64,000 bases of DNA from Carya illinoinensis (Eukaryota > Streptophyta > Magnoliopsida > Fagales > Juglandaceae), in assembly GCF_018687715.1 (NCBI RefSeq), contig NC_056764.1, forward strand, positions 10,854,501 to 10,918,500, given 5' to 3'. Every line of letters starts with the position of its first letter. Position 1 is the stretch's first letter. The notes beneath the pieces are model-generated. The model did no database searches. It was not told the origin of the DNA and saw only the letters and a list, made by a program, of their open reading frames with translations. Positions 10,510 through 23,505 of the stretch are shown here, piece by piece. Made by a program: the position numbers and the translations under genes.

Positions 10510-12990
10510 GGCTGGTTAGCGAGGCACCCAGACCCAACTTGCCTGCCCAAATCGCCAGCTTGTTGAGCAACGAGCTGACAATTTTTTTTTTTTGACAAAG
10601 CTAGCGGGCAGGTGGGATACTCACCTGCTTGATAATCACCCGTCCGCGCACAATACATGTATATTTGAGAAAAGAAACCCAAAATACCATTACACATTCA
10701 CATTGTCGCTTATCTCTTCTTCTTTCTTCTTCCGATTTATTCTTCTATCATTCTCTCATCTCCTCCTCATAGGTCTACCTCCTTTTGTTCTCTCTTCTTC
10801 TCCTGATGGATCTAGCTCCATTTCTTCTTCTCCTCCTCTCCTTCTTAGTCTTCTCTTTTTTCTTGTTGTTCTTGTTCTCTTCTCCCTGTCATCGCACTAC
10901 CGCCCATTTGCTTGATCCCACACCGTGTCGCACCCTATCATCTCCTTAGTTCATCAAAACGCAAGCAATGATTCTCGAGATTCTTTTTGAAATTTCATTT
11001 TCTTCTTGTTTTCTTTGTCTTCCTGGTGCCCTTTTTTGGCAATTTAGCCATGGCAAATAGTGTTGCAAAAATGATGACAATAAAGTGAAAGTAAGCAAGA
11101 AATAATCAAACAATCAGTTACACGATACAAATTTACGTGATTCGGCAACGTACCTACATCTATGAAGTTGCAGAGGATTTTATTATGTTGAAGAATCACT
11201 AGATACACTTTAGGGTGATTTTTCACCGTTCAAAACGGTCAAATTATACAAAATAAGTGTATTTTTAGGGTTGCATGATGGAAATCCTAATTTTCAATTT
11301 TCTGTCATACTCGCTCAAGCAGAGTGTCACGTGCGCATCGAGTAAACTCTATTTCTGGTTTTTGCTCTAGCGTCGAGTCGAGCGAACTTTTTTATTTGAT
11401 CTTTGCTCTAGCTAAAAGTCTGAGTGAACTTTCTATCTTGAATATTCTTGAGTAAAAAACAGTGCCAAAAACAGCTTAATTGAAAATCCACTTTAAAAAA
11501 CTATAATAAATCATTATTGGGTCGAATCATCAAATGGGGTTGCCACAACGATAAACTAGACTATACAAAACCCAACAAATGGGAGGTTCAATGATTGGGC
11601 AGGTTTGATTTTGTGGTGGTTCGATATATGTTGAATGGTAGGGAAGTCCTGCCCCTCACTTATCTGCCTATAGGATAGGGACAAACAACTTCTCTGTGAG
11701 GTAGGGGTTCTTGTTGGAGACCTCGGTCAAGCCTCCAAACACTAAGGGTCTAATTCTCGCTTTGTTGCACCTCTAGTGATCGATGAGACTCCTTTGCTTG
11801 GTGTAGATCACGTGTAACCCAAATGGAGCTTAGGTGTGATGAGGCTAGGGTTCAATGGTGGGAAGTAGGATAGTGTTTGGGTTAGGTGATCACGGGTTAA
11901 GTGATTATGGTGCACAGCTAAGTGACCCTTGGTATGCTAGGCGCCACTTGTGTGCTAGGGTTGGATGATGGGCTATCTTGGCTAGGGTTTAGAGATGAGT
12001 GAGTGAGGCTAGGTTGGATGAGGAGTTCGTCCAAGGCTATTGGGGGTGTATTCGGCTAGGGCAAATGTGGTTTGTGAGATATTAAAAGTTAGGAATTGTG
12101 AAATTCTTAAAAAATAGAATTTGAGATCTAGGAGGATAATGGCTGGCCGAAAATGGGTAGGATGGATAAGAAAAATGTATTTTGGTGGGAATATGGGATT
12201 TGACAATCAAGGAAATTGACCAATCAAATGATGGAGAAAAAAATGGAAGTAAGACTTTTTAGGATCTAGGGTTTCGGCCAAGCCAAGGAAGCTATGGCCG
12301 AATCTCTCAAGGTGAGATCTAGGGTTTTTGTGGTTTTTTTAGTTATGGGATTTGATGAGTGGCGCATAAGTCTTGATGGGAGGCTAGGGTTTTGTGATTT
12401 GAGGCAATTGAAGGTGATGGAAAAAGGCAAAAGATAGGTTGACCGAAATTGATGTTTTGGAGATGGAATTCTTCAAGAAACTTCAAGGAAATCTTATGAA
12501 CATGCAAGAAATCACATGAACACAAGAGATCTAGCAAAACTCCACACAATCTGAATTCCCTAATAGAGGATTCGGCCTCGACACTCCAAATCAACCAACA
12601 AAAAGATAAAATAAAAACAAAAGAACCAAACAATCTTCGATTCACAAATTGCACAAAGAATTGAAAGGAATCCTCGATATATTAAAGGATATATTGAATC
12701 AACACAGATTCATGAATTGCACAGTAAAAATCCTCTCCTTGGGGATTCATGAATTGCACCCCAAAAGAGTCCAAGTGCATGAGCACCGAAAATATCACTC
12801 TCCAAACCCTATGGCTGGCCACTCAATGTTCAATTTGTCAAAAGATTCTAATGAAATGTCTGTCTAAGGGTCCTATTTATAGAGTTTACAAAGTGGAAAC
12901 CTCCAAAAGGTCCCTAAGCAAAATAAAATAAAATAAATAAATAAATGAAATAATAATTAATCAAGTCTTTAAATAAAATAAATAAAAATG
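10510..12990. other. Non-coding repetitive DNA, no recognisable gene
   Basis: The stretch mixes a CT-rich segment (10680-10900), a string ACACGATACAAATTTACGTG near 11131 of a kind common in plant repeats, and a 11.6-12.9 kb part with several TAGGGTT-type strings. A TATA-like TATTTATAGAG lies near 12871. The longest minus-strand frame (12343-12654) starts with a hydrophobic stretch, but nothing downstream resembles a protein family. The overall look is of an eroded, non-coding LTR-type element. Confidence 0.4.
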
Positions 12991-13012
12991 ATAATTTAGC
13001 CATGGTGGCCGA

Positions 13013-13740
13013 GACATGCATGGCCCATGGTGGGCTAAGGTGGTGCATGGTTCACGGCTAGGCTAGTCATGGTCTGGTCCGCGACTCGCTGCATAGCATG
13101 GCATGGTGCCACGCGTTGGTCTGGTTGTGGGCATGACATGGTGTGAAGCCTAGGCCTAATGGTGGGCACAGAGTGATGCCGTACTGCTACTGTGGTGCTC
13201 AGTCAAGTGGCTTGGGCGGTAGTCCTGCATGGCCCGAGCTGATGGTCTGGGTGATGAGCATGTATGGCCCAAACTGACGGTCTGAGCTATAGGGCTTTAA
13301 GGCACAGGCTAGAGCCGTGCGCTGGATGGCGTGCATGTGGGAGCACGCCACTAGCCTTGCCTGCAAGGCACAGGTTGGTACCGTGTGCTGGATGGCATGT
13401 TTGTGAGGGCACGCCACTAGCCTCACTAAGTGGTGTTGGGGCACGCATGCATGCTCGCAGATGCACGCACAAGCCTGCACACCTGGTCTGCACACGACCA
13501 TTAGTCTCCATGGTTGCCCACTGCGTGTCATGGTCTGAGCCAAGGCATGTAAGCAGACTAGCCATGTGACTGTCCTAACCCTCCATGAGTTGTGTCGATG
13601 TGTGGTCCCAGGCAAATTTCCTGGGGGTTGTGACCGTTCTACCCGCCTCGCGGATAGGGTGCAGGAAGGGGCCACCCCGCTAGGCGGGGGGTGGGTTGAA
13701 ATTGCACCTCGACACCCCTCGCTCAACCCAATAACCCATG
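13013..13740. repeat. GC-rich repeat block
   Basis: A GC-rich island in AT-rich surroundings, rich in CATGG, GGCTAG and GCATGC strings. Two adjacent units of roughly 69 bp start with AAGGCACAGG at about 13310 and 13367 and share GCTGGATGGC and GCACGCCACTAGCCT. Long open frames on both strands (up to 175 codons) are a by-product of few stop codons in GC-rich repeat DNA and read as repetitive peptide. Confidence 0.7.
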
Positions 13741-13860
13741 GGGTCTATAAATTAATTTTGGATCTAAAGTTTTTTTTAAACTCAAATTATAACATAATTT
13801 AAATTATAAATTAAAATATATATACATTCAAAAAGAATATAAACTCATTAGAGTTTATTT

Positions 13861-14030
13861 TGGATTGCCTTGACCTCTTAAGCCAACATTTATATAGAAG
13901 GCCAAGATAATACAATAATCAAACTTAAACAATGTAGGACTTAACAATTCACCACACATTATTCAAGTATGATTATAATATTGCCTTAGCCTCTTATATA
14001 AAAGTTGGTCTAAGAGACCAATGCAATCCA
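13861..14030. mobile_element. Inverted-repeat element (probable MITE, 170 bp)
   Basis: The left 27 bases, beginning TGGATTGCCTTGACCTCTTA, match the reverse complement of the right 27 bases (TGGATTGCATTGGTCTCTTA..) with five mismatches. The interior is AT-rich and non-coding. I could not find a convincing target duplication. Confidence 0.5.
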
Positions 14031-14680
14031 TTAACTCAGAATTCAATTTCAAACTTTTAACAAATTATATATACCTATATATAATATATTTATTTAAATT
14101 ATTTATGTAAATATTAAAAATATAATTTTTTATATTAAATAAAAGAGGAGTGTGGATCGGAATGCGGGTCGCTGGAGGCAGGCCCCCGCTGCCTGTGAGG
14201 TAGGGGAGGGGGAGGAGAGGGCAGCTAACAACCTGTACAGGGCAGTTAGTAGCCCTGACCTTGAAGTCTAGTCTTTACAGGCCTTGGGCGTGGACTTGTT
14301 TTTACTTCAGAACTAGCCTTACCCGAAATGGCAAGATTGCAAGGCTACCAATACTTTCATATTAAATGGGCCACGTGGTTCATTATCCTCCAATACCATT
14401 GATTAGTCACTTTTGATTGATATGTACTCTAATACTATTTATAAACAAAAATAAAAATAAAAATATTATTTTAATAATAAACTTTATTTTAAAAAAAAAA
14501 GTGTACTAATTACATAATTTATAACTGTGCCTATTATCTAGTATTATTCATAACAAAAATTTATTAAATAATTTTAAAAAAAGTGTAATGTGATAATTTC
14601 ATTTTATCACAAAATTTCCGGCAGTAAAATTACTTGCATGATGATCAATTTTGAATGACATGAATAGCCCATTTGTGCTA

Positions 14681-14890
14681 GAGAAATACTTTTTGCAGTT
14701 GAAAAATGCAGTCGGCGTGCAGTCATGGAGAAAAAAGTAAATTAATAAGGGATCTACATGAAAAAAAAAATTATTTTTATAACTTTTTTTTATTCATGTA
14801 GGTCCTCCTGAATATAAAATAATTTTTTTATTCATTCCGTACAGTCGACTTCACGCCGACTGCATTTCCCGACTGTATGTAGGAAAGCCC
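14681..14890. mobile_element. Mutator-like MITE (210 bp)
   Basis: A perfect 9-bp direct repeat TTTGTGCTA flanks the element (14672-14680 and 14891-14899). The ends are inverted: ATGCAGTCGGCGTG on the left and its complement CACGCCGACTGCAT on the right, each preceded by a second CAGT(T/C)G-type block. Terminal inverted repeats with a 9-bp duplication indicate mobilisation by a Mutator-type transposase. Its ends do not resemble family A. Confidence 0.85.
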
Positions 14891-14980
14891 TTTGTGCTAA
14901 CGAGGTAAGCCATGTAAGTTAACAGAGTCACTCAAGTTTCCTCCAACGGAGATATGCAGTGGTGAAAGTTTAGATCGAAA

Positions 14981-15150
14981 ATAGTTTTGTTACGTATAAA
15001 TAAAGTTATGTATTAATTTATGTATTAATATTAATTTATTCATATTTAAAATTTAAATTAGTACTATTTTTAAAAAAATTTAATTTTTATTAATCATATT
15101 AAATTAATGCACATATTAATACGTAATTGTACTTGTAACTAGATTTTTTT
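14981..15150. mobile_element. Mutator-like MITE family A, copy 2
   Basis: Same 170-bp layout as the copy at 5225-5394. The core ATTTATTCATATTTAAAATTTAAATTA is shared almost base for base, and the right end is the complement of TAGTTACAAGTACAATTACG. Flanks ATCGAAAA and ATCAAAAA are a plausible eroded duplication. This is the most AT-drifted copy. Confidence 0.75.
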
Positions 15151-16469
15151 AATCAAAAAATTGGAAAATTAGTTGGTTGGTTTGGTTTTAGATCGGTCCG
15201 GTCTGAAGGATCGATCTGAAATCAATTTTTATATTGTAAAAATTAGTCACATCCAATCAAATTTTGGTTATTTACTTTTCAAAATTAGATTGGACCGATT
15301 TAAAAATACATATATACAAATTAAATTGTTAATATTATATAAAATATTATATATAATTTTTATATATAATATATATAATGATATATGAAATTTTTATATA
15401 TATGTACATATAGTATATAAAATAATTTTATATTAAAATTTTATAATCTTGAATATGAACATTTATAATTTATTTGATCATATATTATAAGAGTTGACTA
15501 ATATAGTTAACTTAATATGTTAGTATTAATACTATGATATTAGTATAATATGATACTATGATATATATTAATATTATACTATGATATTAGCATAATATTA
15601 TAATTTATAGTAGTAACACTATAATATTATGATACATTAATATATAGTATAAATTGACACGATTAAAATTAGAAAACTTGACCGAATTAGTAAAATCGAA
15701 AATACTAGTTTAAGAGAATAACTGGTGTGGAATTGATTATTGAAAATAAAAAACCGATGTAATGGGTTCAGTTCTAAAAATTCTATAAAACTGGACTAAA
15801 TTGGATCGGTTACATATCTTTCAAAAAAAAAAAGTTTGGTCTGGACACAAATATTACATAAAAATATTTACATGTGATGAGATTGTAATTCTTTTTATTA
15901 TAAAATAAATTTAATGGATAATATTTATCAGTTGAAAATTTTTACTCATTATTCATACATTACACACTTATTTTTATTTTTTCAACAAATGTATAGTATA
16001 AGGATGATAAGTAGAACAAATTTAAGAAATGATATTTATAATCGTAAAATATACAAGTTCTAAATAATTTAAAAAAAAATAAATACGAGATTTATAATAA
16101 AAAAATTAATTTTTAAATATAAATATTAGTCTTTAAATCTACAGGATTTGCGTATCAAGCAAATATTTCTCTTTGACAAAATTTTTTTTGAAGAATTCCT
16201 CAATTCTCACACGTGGAATTCGGACATTGGGTACAACAGTCCGTGATCAACCCGGCGAATTTGACTCATTTTTGTATTTTGCCCGTTCTTTAATTTAGTT
16301 TTACATATTTGCCACCTTTACGGAAGAATTTACTCAAAATATGGATAATTCGATCGAAATTATATTATTCTACGTTCTCCACCATCGATCGGTCTTATAC
16401 CTTCCACCACCGATCCCCTCATCCCCCATGAGAAGCTGAGCTCGTTTCATCACCCTCTTCTCTTCTCCC
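15151..16469. other. AT-rich spacer upstream of the ALB4 gene
   Basis: Very AT-rich sequence with long alternating TA stretches (15320-15620). The last 150 bases before the ATG are pyrimidine-rich (CACCATCGATCGG, CTTCTCTTCTCCC), as in many plant leaders, so the ALB4 transcript probably starts within about 16330-16440. No clear TATA box at the expected spacing. Confidence 0.4.
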
Positions 16470-19400
16470 ATGGCGAATACCGTTATTTCATCCCCATCCT
16501 TCATCGGCCCATCCCTTCCGTCCCTCTCTCGCCATGGCCTCCACACCCTCCCTCACCGAGGTCGGCTCTTCTCCACCACCACCAGAGTCAAGCTCAGCTT
16601 TCATGACATCCCTCCCATCGATTCCGTCCACTCTCCGGTTGATTTATCCGCTCTCCTTAACAGGGCCGAAGGCCTGCTTTACACCCTGGCGGACGCCGCT
16701 GTCGCAGCCGACCCAGCCTCAAGCTCCACTGAGGCGGCCGCGCAGAAAAGTAACGGGTGGTTCGGGTTTATCTCCGATGCCATGGAAGCTGTTCTCAAGG
16801 TAAAACATATATGAATTATTTGTCGGTAGTTGTGTAATTTTGCAAAAAAAGGTGGGCGAAATGATTAGATTTTTGTTCTGTTATAATTTGCAAGAGACAG
16901 ACGAAGTAAGTTTTGAATGAATTGCTTGTTGACTCCTGTAGGTATTGAAGGATGGAATTAGTGCTGTGCACGTTCCATATGCGTATGGATTTGCAATTAT
17001 ATTGCTTACAGTTATTGTTAAAATTGCCACATTTCCTTTGACAAAGCAACAGGTGAGTCTTTCACTGTACATGCATCCGATTCCAGTGTGCCTGTACGGG
17101 CCTCGGCAGTGTTGGTATTTTTGGTTCGTGACATTCAATACTGTTTGTAGGTTGAATCAACACTAGCTATGCAAAACCTTCAACCAAAGATTAAAGCCAT
17201 TCAACAAAGATATGCTGGTAATCAGGTGAGACGGTATCTCGGTTTTATGTGATCGCACCAAACATTCAGTTTGAGCAAAAATATTTCATACTTATTAGTT
17301 TGTTTTGGCCCAAAGTAGTAAATATTGTACTTTCTGATATCTCTATCCCCTTTTTCTGTGTTTAGGAAAGAATACAACTTGAGACATCAAGGCTATATAA
17401 GCAAGCAGGGGTTAATCCTTTGGCAGGTGTTCTTTTCATAAATCTGTTAACGTTGCAATTAACACTCTCAAATTCAACCTGTTGATACTTATTCCAATTA
17501 TATGTTCATTTGGTCGTTGGTCTTTAGGCTGACACAAGTTCAAATTCGTTGTCCGTGGACCGTGGCAGTATACTAATTGTCATGCAAAGATGTTCTTAAA
17601 ATGCTAATCAGCTTATACACACACACATGCATATATTAACATCTTACTGATTTTCCTGCAAAGGTTGTTTCCCCACTTTGGCTACTATACCAGTCTGGAT
17701 AGGGCTATATCAAGCTCTTTCAAATGTGGCAAATGAGGTAATTAAGAGGTTAATATCTTAATATCGTTTTGGTGATGTTATTGGACATAAATCTTATACC
17801 TTCACAAAAAGTTGGTCATTGCTAATTTTTGTAAAAATTGTATCTGAAGGGACTGTTGACAGAAGGTTTCTTTTGGATTCCCTCTTTGGGTGGCCCAACT
17901 TCAATTGCTGCTCGGCAAAGTGGATCTGGCATTTCTTGGCTTTTTCCATTTGTGGTAATTACACTTTACTTTCACTTGGCTTGTGGAGCTAAAAATTGTA
18001 TTGCAGTGTCTTTAATTATATTGCAAACATTCAATCTCTCATAGCAATTCTTAAGTTAAACACCATCTTTATGGATGTTTTTATGTTAATTACTGATCAT
18101 GGAAGTGTTAGCTTGAGCTCTCAATTTGGGGCTCATATCTGAAACATGTAGTGAAGCACAGATTTTTGGTCAGTAGTCAGGCATCAGGATGCTTTTGGTA
18201 TTGTGGCCTGCTTCCCATACTGTCCTGTCTTCCCTGTCATCCTTAGTCTCCTCTATTGTGTGCCTTGACCAAGACTTAACAGCCAAAAGAAGAGAGATAG
18301 GTCATTTCTGACATTTGGAAGGTTAGGCTTGCGTTGGCAGTTTGACATTTCTTCCTATTTTGTCTGCTTCCAACATTAGTTAGGTAGATGCATGCCATGG
18401 TCCATGGATGGTAAGCATGTCCTAGGATATAAATGAGCTGTGTTCCACACGTATCTTTGAGGATCTAAAGCATTAGGTCCACAGTTTACAAAGCGGGTAA
18501 GGGATACTCCCTCATTTATCAGTTGTATTTTCTACATGTATGGCACTGAATACCCAAGTTGTCTTGCATTCTTATGCATTTGATGTGGCTTTTACAATCT
18601 ATAATTCTTCGTGCAGGATGGCCATCCACCTTTGGGCTGGAATGACACTGCAGCATACCTTGTTTTGCCTGTACTCCTTGTTCTTTCTCAGTATATTTCA
18701 ATGGAGCTCATGAAGCCTCCCCAGGTAAAGCATTAGCCTCTTCCCTGAACCTTTTCATTTCTCTGTTCTCAAATTTTCCTTCTATCGTGAAGCCTTAATT
18801 TTCTTTTTTTGGCAGACTGATGATCCATCTCAAAAGAACACTCTTCTTGTTCTCAAGTTTCTTCCACTCATGATTGGTTACTTCTCCTTGTCTGTCCCAT
18901 CAGGATTATCCATTTACTGGTTGGTTTCTCGTTAACACTTTCATTTCTCTGTATCAGCCCCATTAGGATTATCTGCATCCATATGCTATTGTTGATAATT
19001 GCTTTGTATAAATTTATTCTTTTTTTTAATAGGTAATCAAGAAGTTTTATTCATAAAAGTAGGCAAAGCCCAAGTACGCAGGGAGTATACATAAGAAGTA
19101 CCTAACTAGGGTTTACCACCGAAAGTAGAAAATCATGGACATTAAATCTGTTAACAACAATGGGCCCTGCTCATAAGAACAAAGTTTTAAAAAAAGGAAA
19201 ACTTTAAGCTCAACCATTGTTCTCTCGGTCTTCGAAACTTCTATCATTTTTCTCCTACCAAATACACCAATACATACATATGGGAACAATTTTCCAAATT
19301 GCTACCACTTGTGAACTACCTTGGAGGCTTCTCCAGCTTGCAAGGAAATCCACAAGTCTAAGAGGCATGACCTATGATAATCCAATTCCAGCAAAAAAAT

Positions 19401-22400
19401 CATCCCACATGGTCTTGGCCACCTTGCAACGTAGAAGCAGATGATCTACTGATTCTTCATTTTTCTTACACATGCAACACTAGCCCAGCACCATTACCTG
19501 ACGTTTCCTTAAGTTTTATGTAGTAAGAATCTTGTCCAATTATGATGTCCAAACAAAAAAAAAAAATGACTTTTGAAGGAGCTTTCGTCTACCGTATACT
19601 CTTTCATGGGAATGTGGTCATTCCTGAGCTAGTTAAGACATGGTGAAACGGTCTGACAGGGAACCTACCTTTCTTGGAGGGATTCCAATTCATCTTATCT
19701 ATGTTATCCTCAATCGTGCTTACGGATACAGTCCACATAGAACTCTATGATAGCCTCCAACTCCCAATCTTGGGCTGCCTAATGAAATCTACATTCCATT
19801 GAGGGGAGCCTCTAGAAAAGACCACAAGGTCAGCTATCGCTACATCCTTCCGCTCGAGCTCAAAAATGGCAGGGAATGTGTCTTTGAGGCTTTGTTTACC
19901 ACACAATTTGTCGTACCAAAATCTGACACGAGTACTGTCCCACCACAATATGTTCATGTCTCCAGAAGATCTCCCACCATTTTCTAATATGTACTTCCAC
20001 AAGCCCACCCCACATGGATCATGTACCTCATTTGAGCACCATCCTCCCCATGCCTCCCCAAATTGTGAATCTATAACGGACATCCATAGGTCCTCCCTTT
20101 CATGTTGGTACCGCCACAACCATTTACCCAACAAAGTTTGGTTGAATTTCATCAAATTTCGAATCCCCAATCCACCCCCAGAAATTGGAGGACAAACAAC
20201 CAACCAGTTTATCAGATGAAATTAGAACTCTTCCCCCAACTCACTCTAACAAAAAGTCTTGTTGTAACTTTTTGATACAGTTGGCAACCTTTGGGCTTTG
20301 TGGGGAGCGGGAACAAGGACAGAAAAGTGGTGGGTAGGTTAGAAAGAGTACTTTTAATCAAAGTGAGCCTACGATCTTTAGACAAATACAACCTCTTCTA
20401 AGAAGCCAATCTGCATTCCACCTTCTCAACCACTCTTTGTATAAATATCACTCTTTTGATACATGCAGAGTGGTTTGTATGTCCGACAAGAATGTGAAAT
20501 AGTATAAAACTTTGAGTTAGCCCTATGACCTTTTTATGATTTTGTTGCACCTACTGATTCTGCCAATAATTTTGTGATTTGATCTACTATGCTGAGAATT
20601 CTCACAATGATAACAAATATGTTTGCTCAGTCCAATATGGTGGCTCTGAATCTTCCTTCTAGCATGAGTTATTTTATTTTAATTCAAATAAAATAATTAA
20701 TGACAGAAAGAAGATTCCGACACTTAGATTAGCAGATTATCCAATTGATTATAAGAACACATACACCCTATTGGACTAATAAAATATATTTATTATCATT
20801 ATGAGTATTTTGGGTGTAGCCAATTGGTCAAAGGGTGGACTTGGGATGAAAGTTAGACTCAAACATCCTGGGTTCGATTTTAATTTCTTTTTTTATTATC
20901 TGGTACATGATATGTTGCTCGGCAGGTTCTATGTGATTGCTCTTGTAACAACTAACATGTCATGAACTGATTGCATTAGATATTTTGTGATACAAAGTTA
21001 AATCATAGGGTGTTTGACCGATATATTTTCTCTTCACCCTTTTTAAGCTTTATGCATGGACATTAAAAACTATGTATTCTGAACAAACTTGGTGGTTTGT
21101 TAATTCATAAAATTTATTGTGTGATTGTTAGGTTCACAAACAATGTTCTCAGCACTGCTCAACAAGTATGGTTACGCAAATTAGGTGGTGCAAAGCCTGT
21201 TGTAGCTGAGAATGCTGGTGGAATCATTACAGCAGGACGTGCAAAACGATCAGCTTCTCAGCCAGTACAGCCTGGCGAGAGGTCAGTTTTACATTACGGA
21301 ATGCATACAAGTATCTTCAGCTCTTTCAAAGTTTTCTTACTGGCAAAATGGCAACCAACAGGTTTAGGCAGTTAAAAGAAGGAGAAAATAAGAAAAAGTT
21401 GAGCAAGGCCATGCCTACAGAAGATGTTCAGAATCTGGCTTCGACATCTGATTCTGAGGATGATCCAGATGAAGAGACTAAGGATAAGGTAAAACTCAAC
21501 TTTTAGTTTCGTACTATCCATTCAGTTGGAGAATTGTTGCTGTTGTCCTCCCGAAGCACTTTGTTATGCAACAAATATCATGTTTTCTTTTTGTGAGTAA
21601 CTGTTAATGCAAATAAAGAAGCAAAGATGAAAGAGCTCCATATTCTGTTGTTATGATAGTAATTCACATGGGCAGATTACCCTCCATCTTGATTGCAATT
21701 TTGATATCGTATTATGACTGCTACTTTTTTGAAATTATATTTTAATCTTTTAAAATAAAAAGAGCATACTAGTTGAATGTTTAGGCTCATTGTTAAAATT
21801 TATTGGACCAATGAATGGAAGATGCAGAATTCATATGGCAGCATAATCATGAGCTGATTGTGTTAACATCCTGTTGGCAGTCGGTGGTTCCACTACCTCA
21901 AGTTTTTCATTTCAGCTATTGTTGTGAAGTTTACATTGATTAGTCTTTGGCTAACACCAAACAATAAAGAAAACAGGCTGTGTTGTATTTGTGTCTGTTG
22001 CCTGCATGCACGTCTATGGAATTATCTAATATGGTATTTGTTAAAAGGAAGACCACAGATGAGGAGGAAGTTCTCCTGTCTCACCATCCTACAATCCCAG
22101 TGAGATTAAGAAGGCATGTTGGTATACATATTGCATAGAGACAATGAAGTGAAAATCAGGCCGGGTGCCTTTATTTCAAGATAGAAGTTGATCCATATGT
22201 GAGCATAGTCCTAAACAAATAAGGGCAGTGGGCACGTATACTAAAAAAACACTGCGCAACCGCTTTATTTTATATTATGAATGGAGAATCATTATCAATC
22301 TTGACAGCTTCCAACTCAATTATGATCTGAAGTTAGGGTGCATAGTTTTATCTTGTAAACAGCATTCTTACCTGGTTTTCTTTTACTTAACACAGGATTT

Positions 22401-22533
22401 TAAAACTAACTTGAGATTTTGACAGGGTGAGGAGGCTCTTGAAGAAGCACATGCTCCTAGTAGCGGTAAAGAGGTACCAAATTATCCACGCCCAAGGCGG
22501 AGCAAGCGATCAAAGCGGAAACGTGCTGTATAG
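16470..22533 (+). CDS. ALB4: ALBINO3-like thylakoid membrane insertase (ALB4/ALB3-like 1)
   Basis: Eleven exons with GT-AG borders join in frame to 450 aa: 16470-16799, 16942-17052, 17151-17225, 17366-17426, 17664-17737, 17850-17954, 18617-18724, 18816-18919, 21132-21281, 21362-21488, 22426-22533. The Ser-rich N-terminus looks like a plastid transit peptide. Residues about 110-340 form the YidC/Oxa1/Alb3 core: [16 protein letters not shown], the PLTKQQVEST signature, [32 protein letters not shown] and [20 protein letters not shown] are the membrane segments. The stromal tail has GRAKRS, acidic DSEDDPDEE and ends in basic [12 protein letters not shown], a tail I associate with ALB4 (STIC1/ALB3-like 1) rather than ALB3, which has a longer SRP43-binding tail. 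The family helps insert and assemble thylakoid proteins. Intron 8 (2.2 kb) carries a LINE and a SINE-like piece. Splice sites are inferred from consensus and protein continuity. Confidence 0.93.
19014..20434 (-). mobile_element. 5'-truncated LINE (L1-type) in ALB4 intron 8
   Basis: A minus-strand fragment of a plant LINE ORF2. Near the 5' break, [16 protein letters not shown] is the reverse transcriptase thumb; [23 protein letters not shown] follows, then the zf-RVT region ([15 protein letters not shown]) and SFEDRE near the C-terminus. The 3' end is a T-rich run on the + strand (19014-19028). A perfect 12-bp direct repeat CTTTGTATAAAT flanks it (19002-19013 and 20435-20446), the signature of target-primed insertion. 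Stops and frameshifts interrupt the frame. It lies antisense to the host gene and leaves the exons intact. Confidence 0.9.
20811..20885 (+). mobile_element. tRNA-derived SINE-like head
   Basis: TGTAGCCAATTGGTCAAAGGG resembles a polymerase III A box, and GGGTTCGATTTTA, about 45 bases on, resembles a B box. The order and spacing match the tRNA-related head of plant SINEs. The body and 3' tail cannot be delimited, so this is probably a truncated copy in intron 8 of the ALB4 gene. Confidence 0.5.
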
Positions 22534-23505
22534 AGAGACAATGTACTATATTTTGTAGTTTATGTTGAGTCTTGTATATCTCAGCAAATTTTATCTTGGT
22601 TAATATATAGTGGCCATTCTTTTTTATGTCGGTTCATTCATCTTAAGTCGATATCCACGTTCCATGTTATTTTAAGCAAAGGTCTAGCCACCACGATTGT
22701 TATGCGTGTTTTGAGTAATTAATTACCTTTAGAAAATGGGGAGGATCTATAATTCTTTCTATAAAATGAAGCGACGCAGCATTTCAAGCTCTGTATCAGA
22801 GCAATTCTCATTCTCGGAAGATCATGTGAAGCAACATGAGTTTATGTTGATGGAGTTCATGTCGTAGAACATAAATAGCAAAACTTACAAATTAGTGGTG
22901 AAAATAACCTCAATGGTGATTCCATGGAGATGATTTTTCTGCATTTGGCCTCGAGATATACGTTTGATCATATCGGTTTCTCTCTCTCCCCCTCTCAACT
23001 CACATTGGCCTGAGAGCTGGCCTAGAGTTTTTTTTTTTTTTTTTGGGACAAGACAAACTACCCTTTTTGAGGTGTAGAAAAGATAAATAATCCGATTTTG
23101 CAAACAGGGGGGATCCACTGATATGGTAAAACATATGAACATCTTGGGCCCCTTCATCTCTGCTGCAATGCATGAGTACCATAACATTGTTCTGCAAAGA
23201 AATTTTATGCCTTGGTTTCTTTCCTTTTGAGCTTTCATAGGTTGGATTTTAAATCATCTGTTGGAAGATTTTAATGGGGATTCAGCTTATGGTGATTCTA
23301 TGATAAACTTTGCTCTGAATAAAGGCTTCCGCTTCTATAATACACACCCCCGACTAATTTCCATTTTTATACAAGCACAACACCCCTAAAGACACGGATT
23401 CTCAAACTAATGGATACATCTGACTTTTCCTAATCCTCGAAATGTGCTGTAAGACTAAAACTTCTAACTTTTACTTGCTTTTGCAGCACGTACAAGTGCA
23501 TCCAT
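22534..23505. other. Convergent spacer between ALB4 and the CLE gene
   Basis: The left part is the ALB4 3' UTR; TTTTATCTTGGTTAATATATAG near 22590 may be part of its 3'-end signal. The right part should contain the 3' UTR of the minus-strand CLE-like gene. No protein-like frame is present apart from low-similarity open stretches near 22885-23238. Confidence 0.4.

Noticed and set aside
12343..12654. Possible secreted protein on the minus strand (hydrophobic N-terminus)
   Set aside because: It lies in repeat-like DNA, has no recognisable mature domain and no splice-supported continuation.
13199..13726. 175-codon minus-strand frame and overlapping plus-strand frames
   Set aside because: They lie in a GC-rich tandem-repeat block; the peptide mirrors the DNA repeat (LVAC..HAIQ..CAL twice), and no domain is recognisable.
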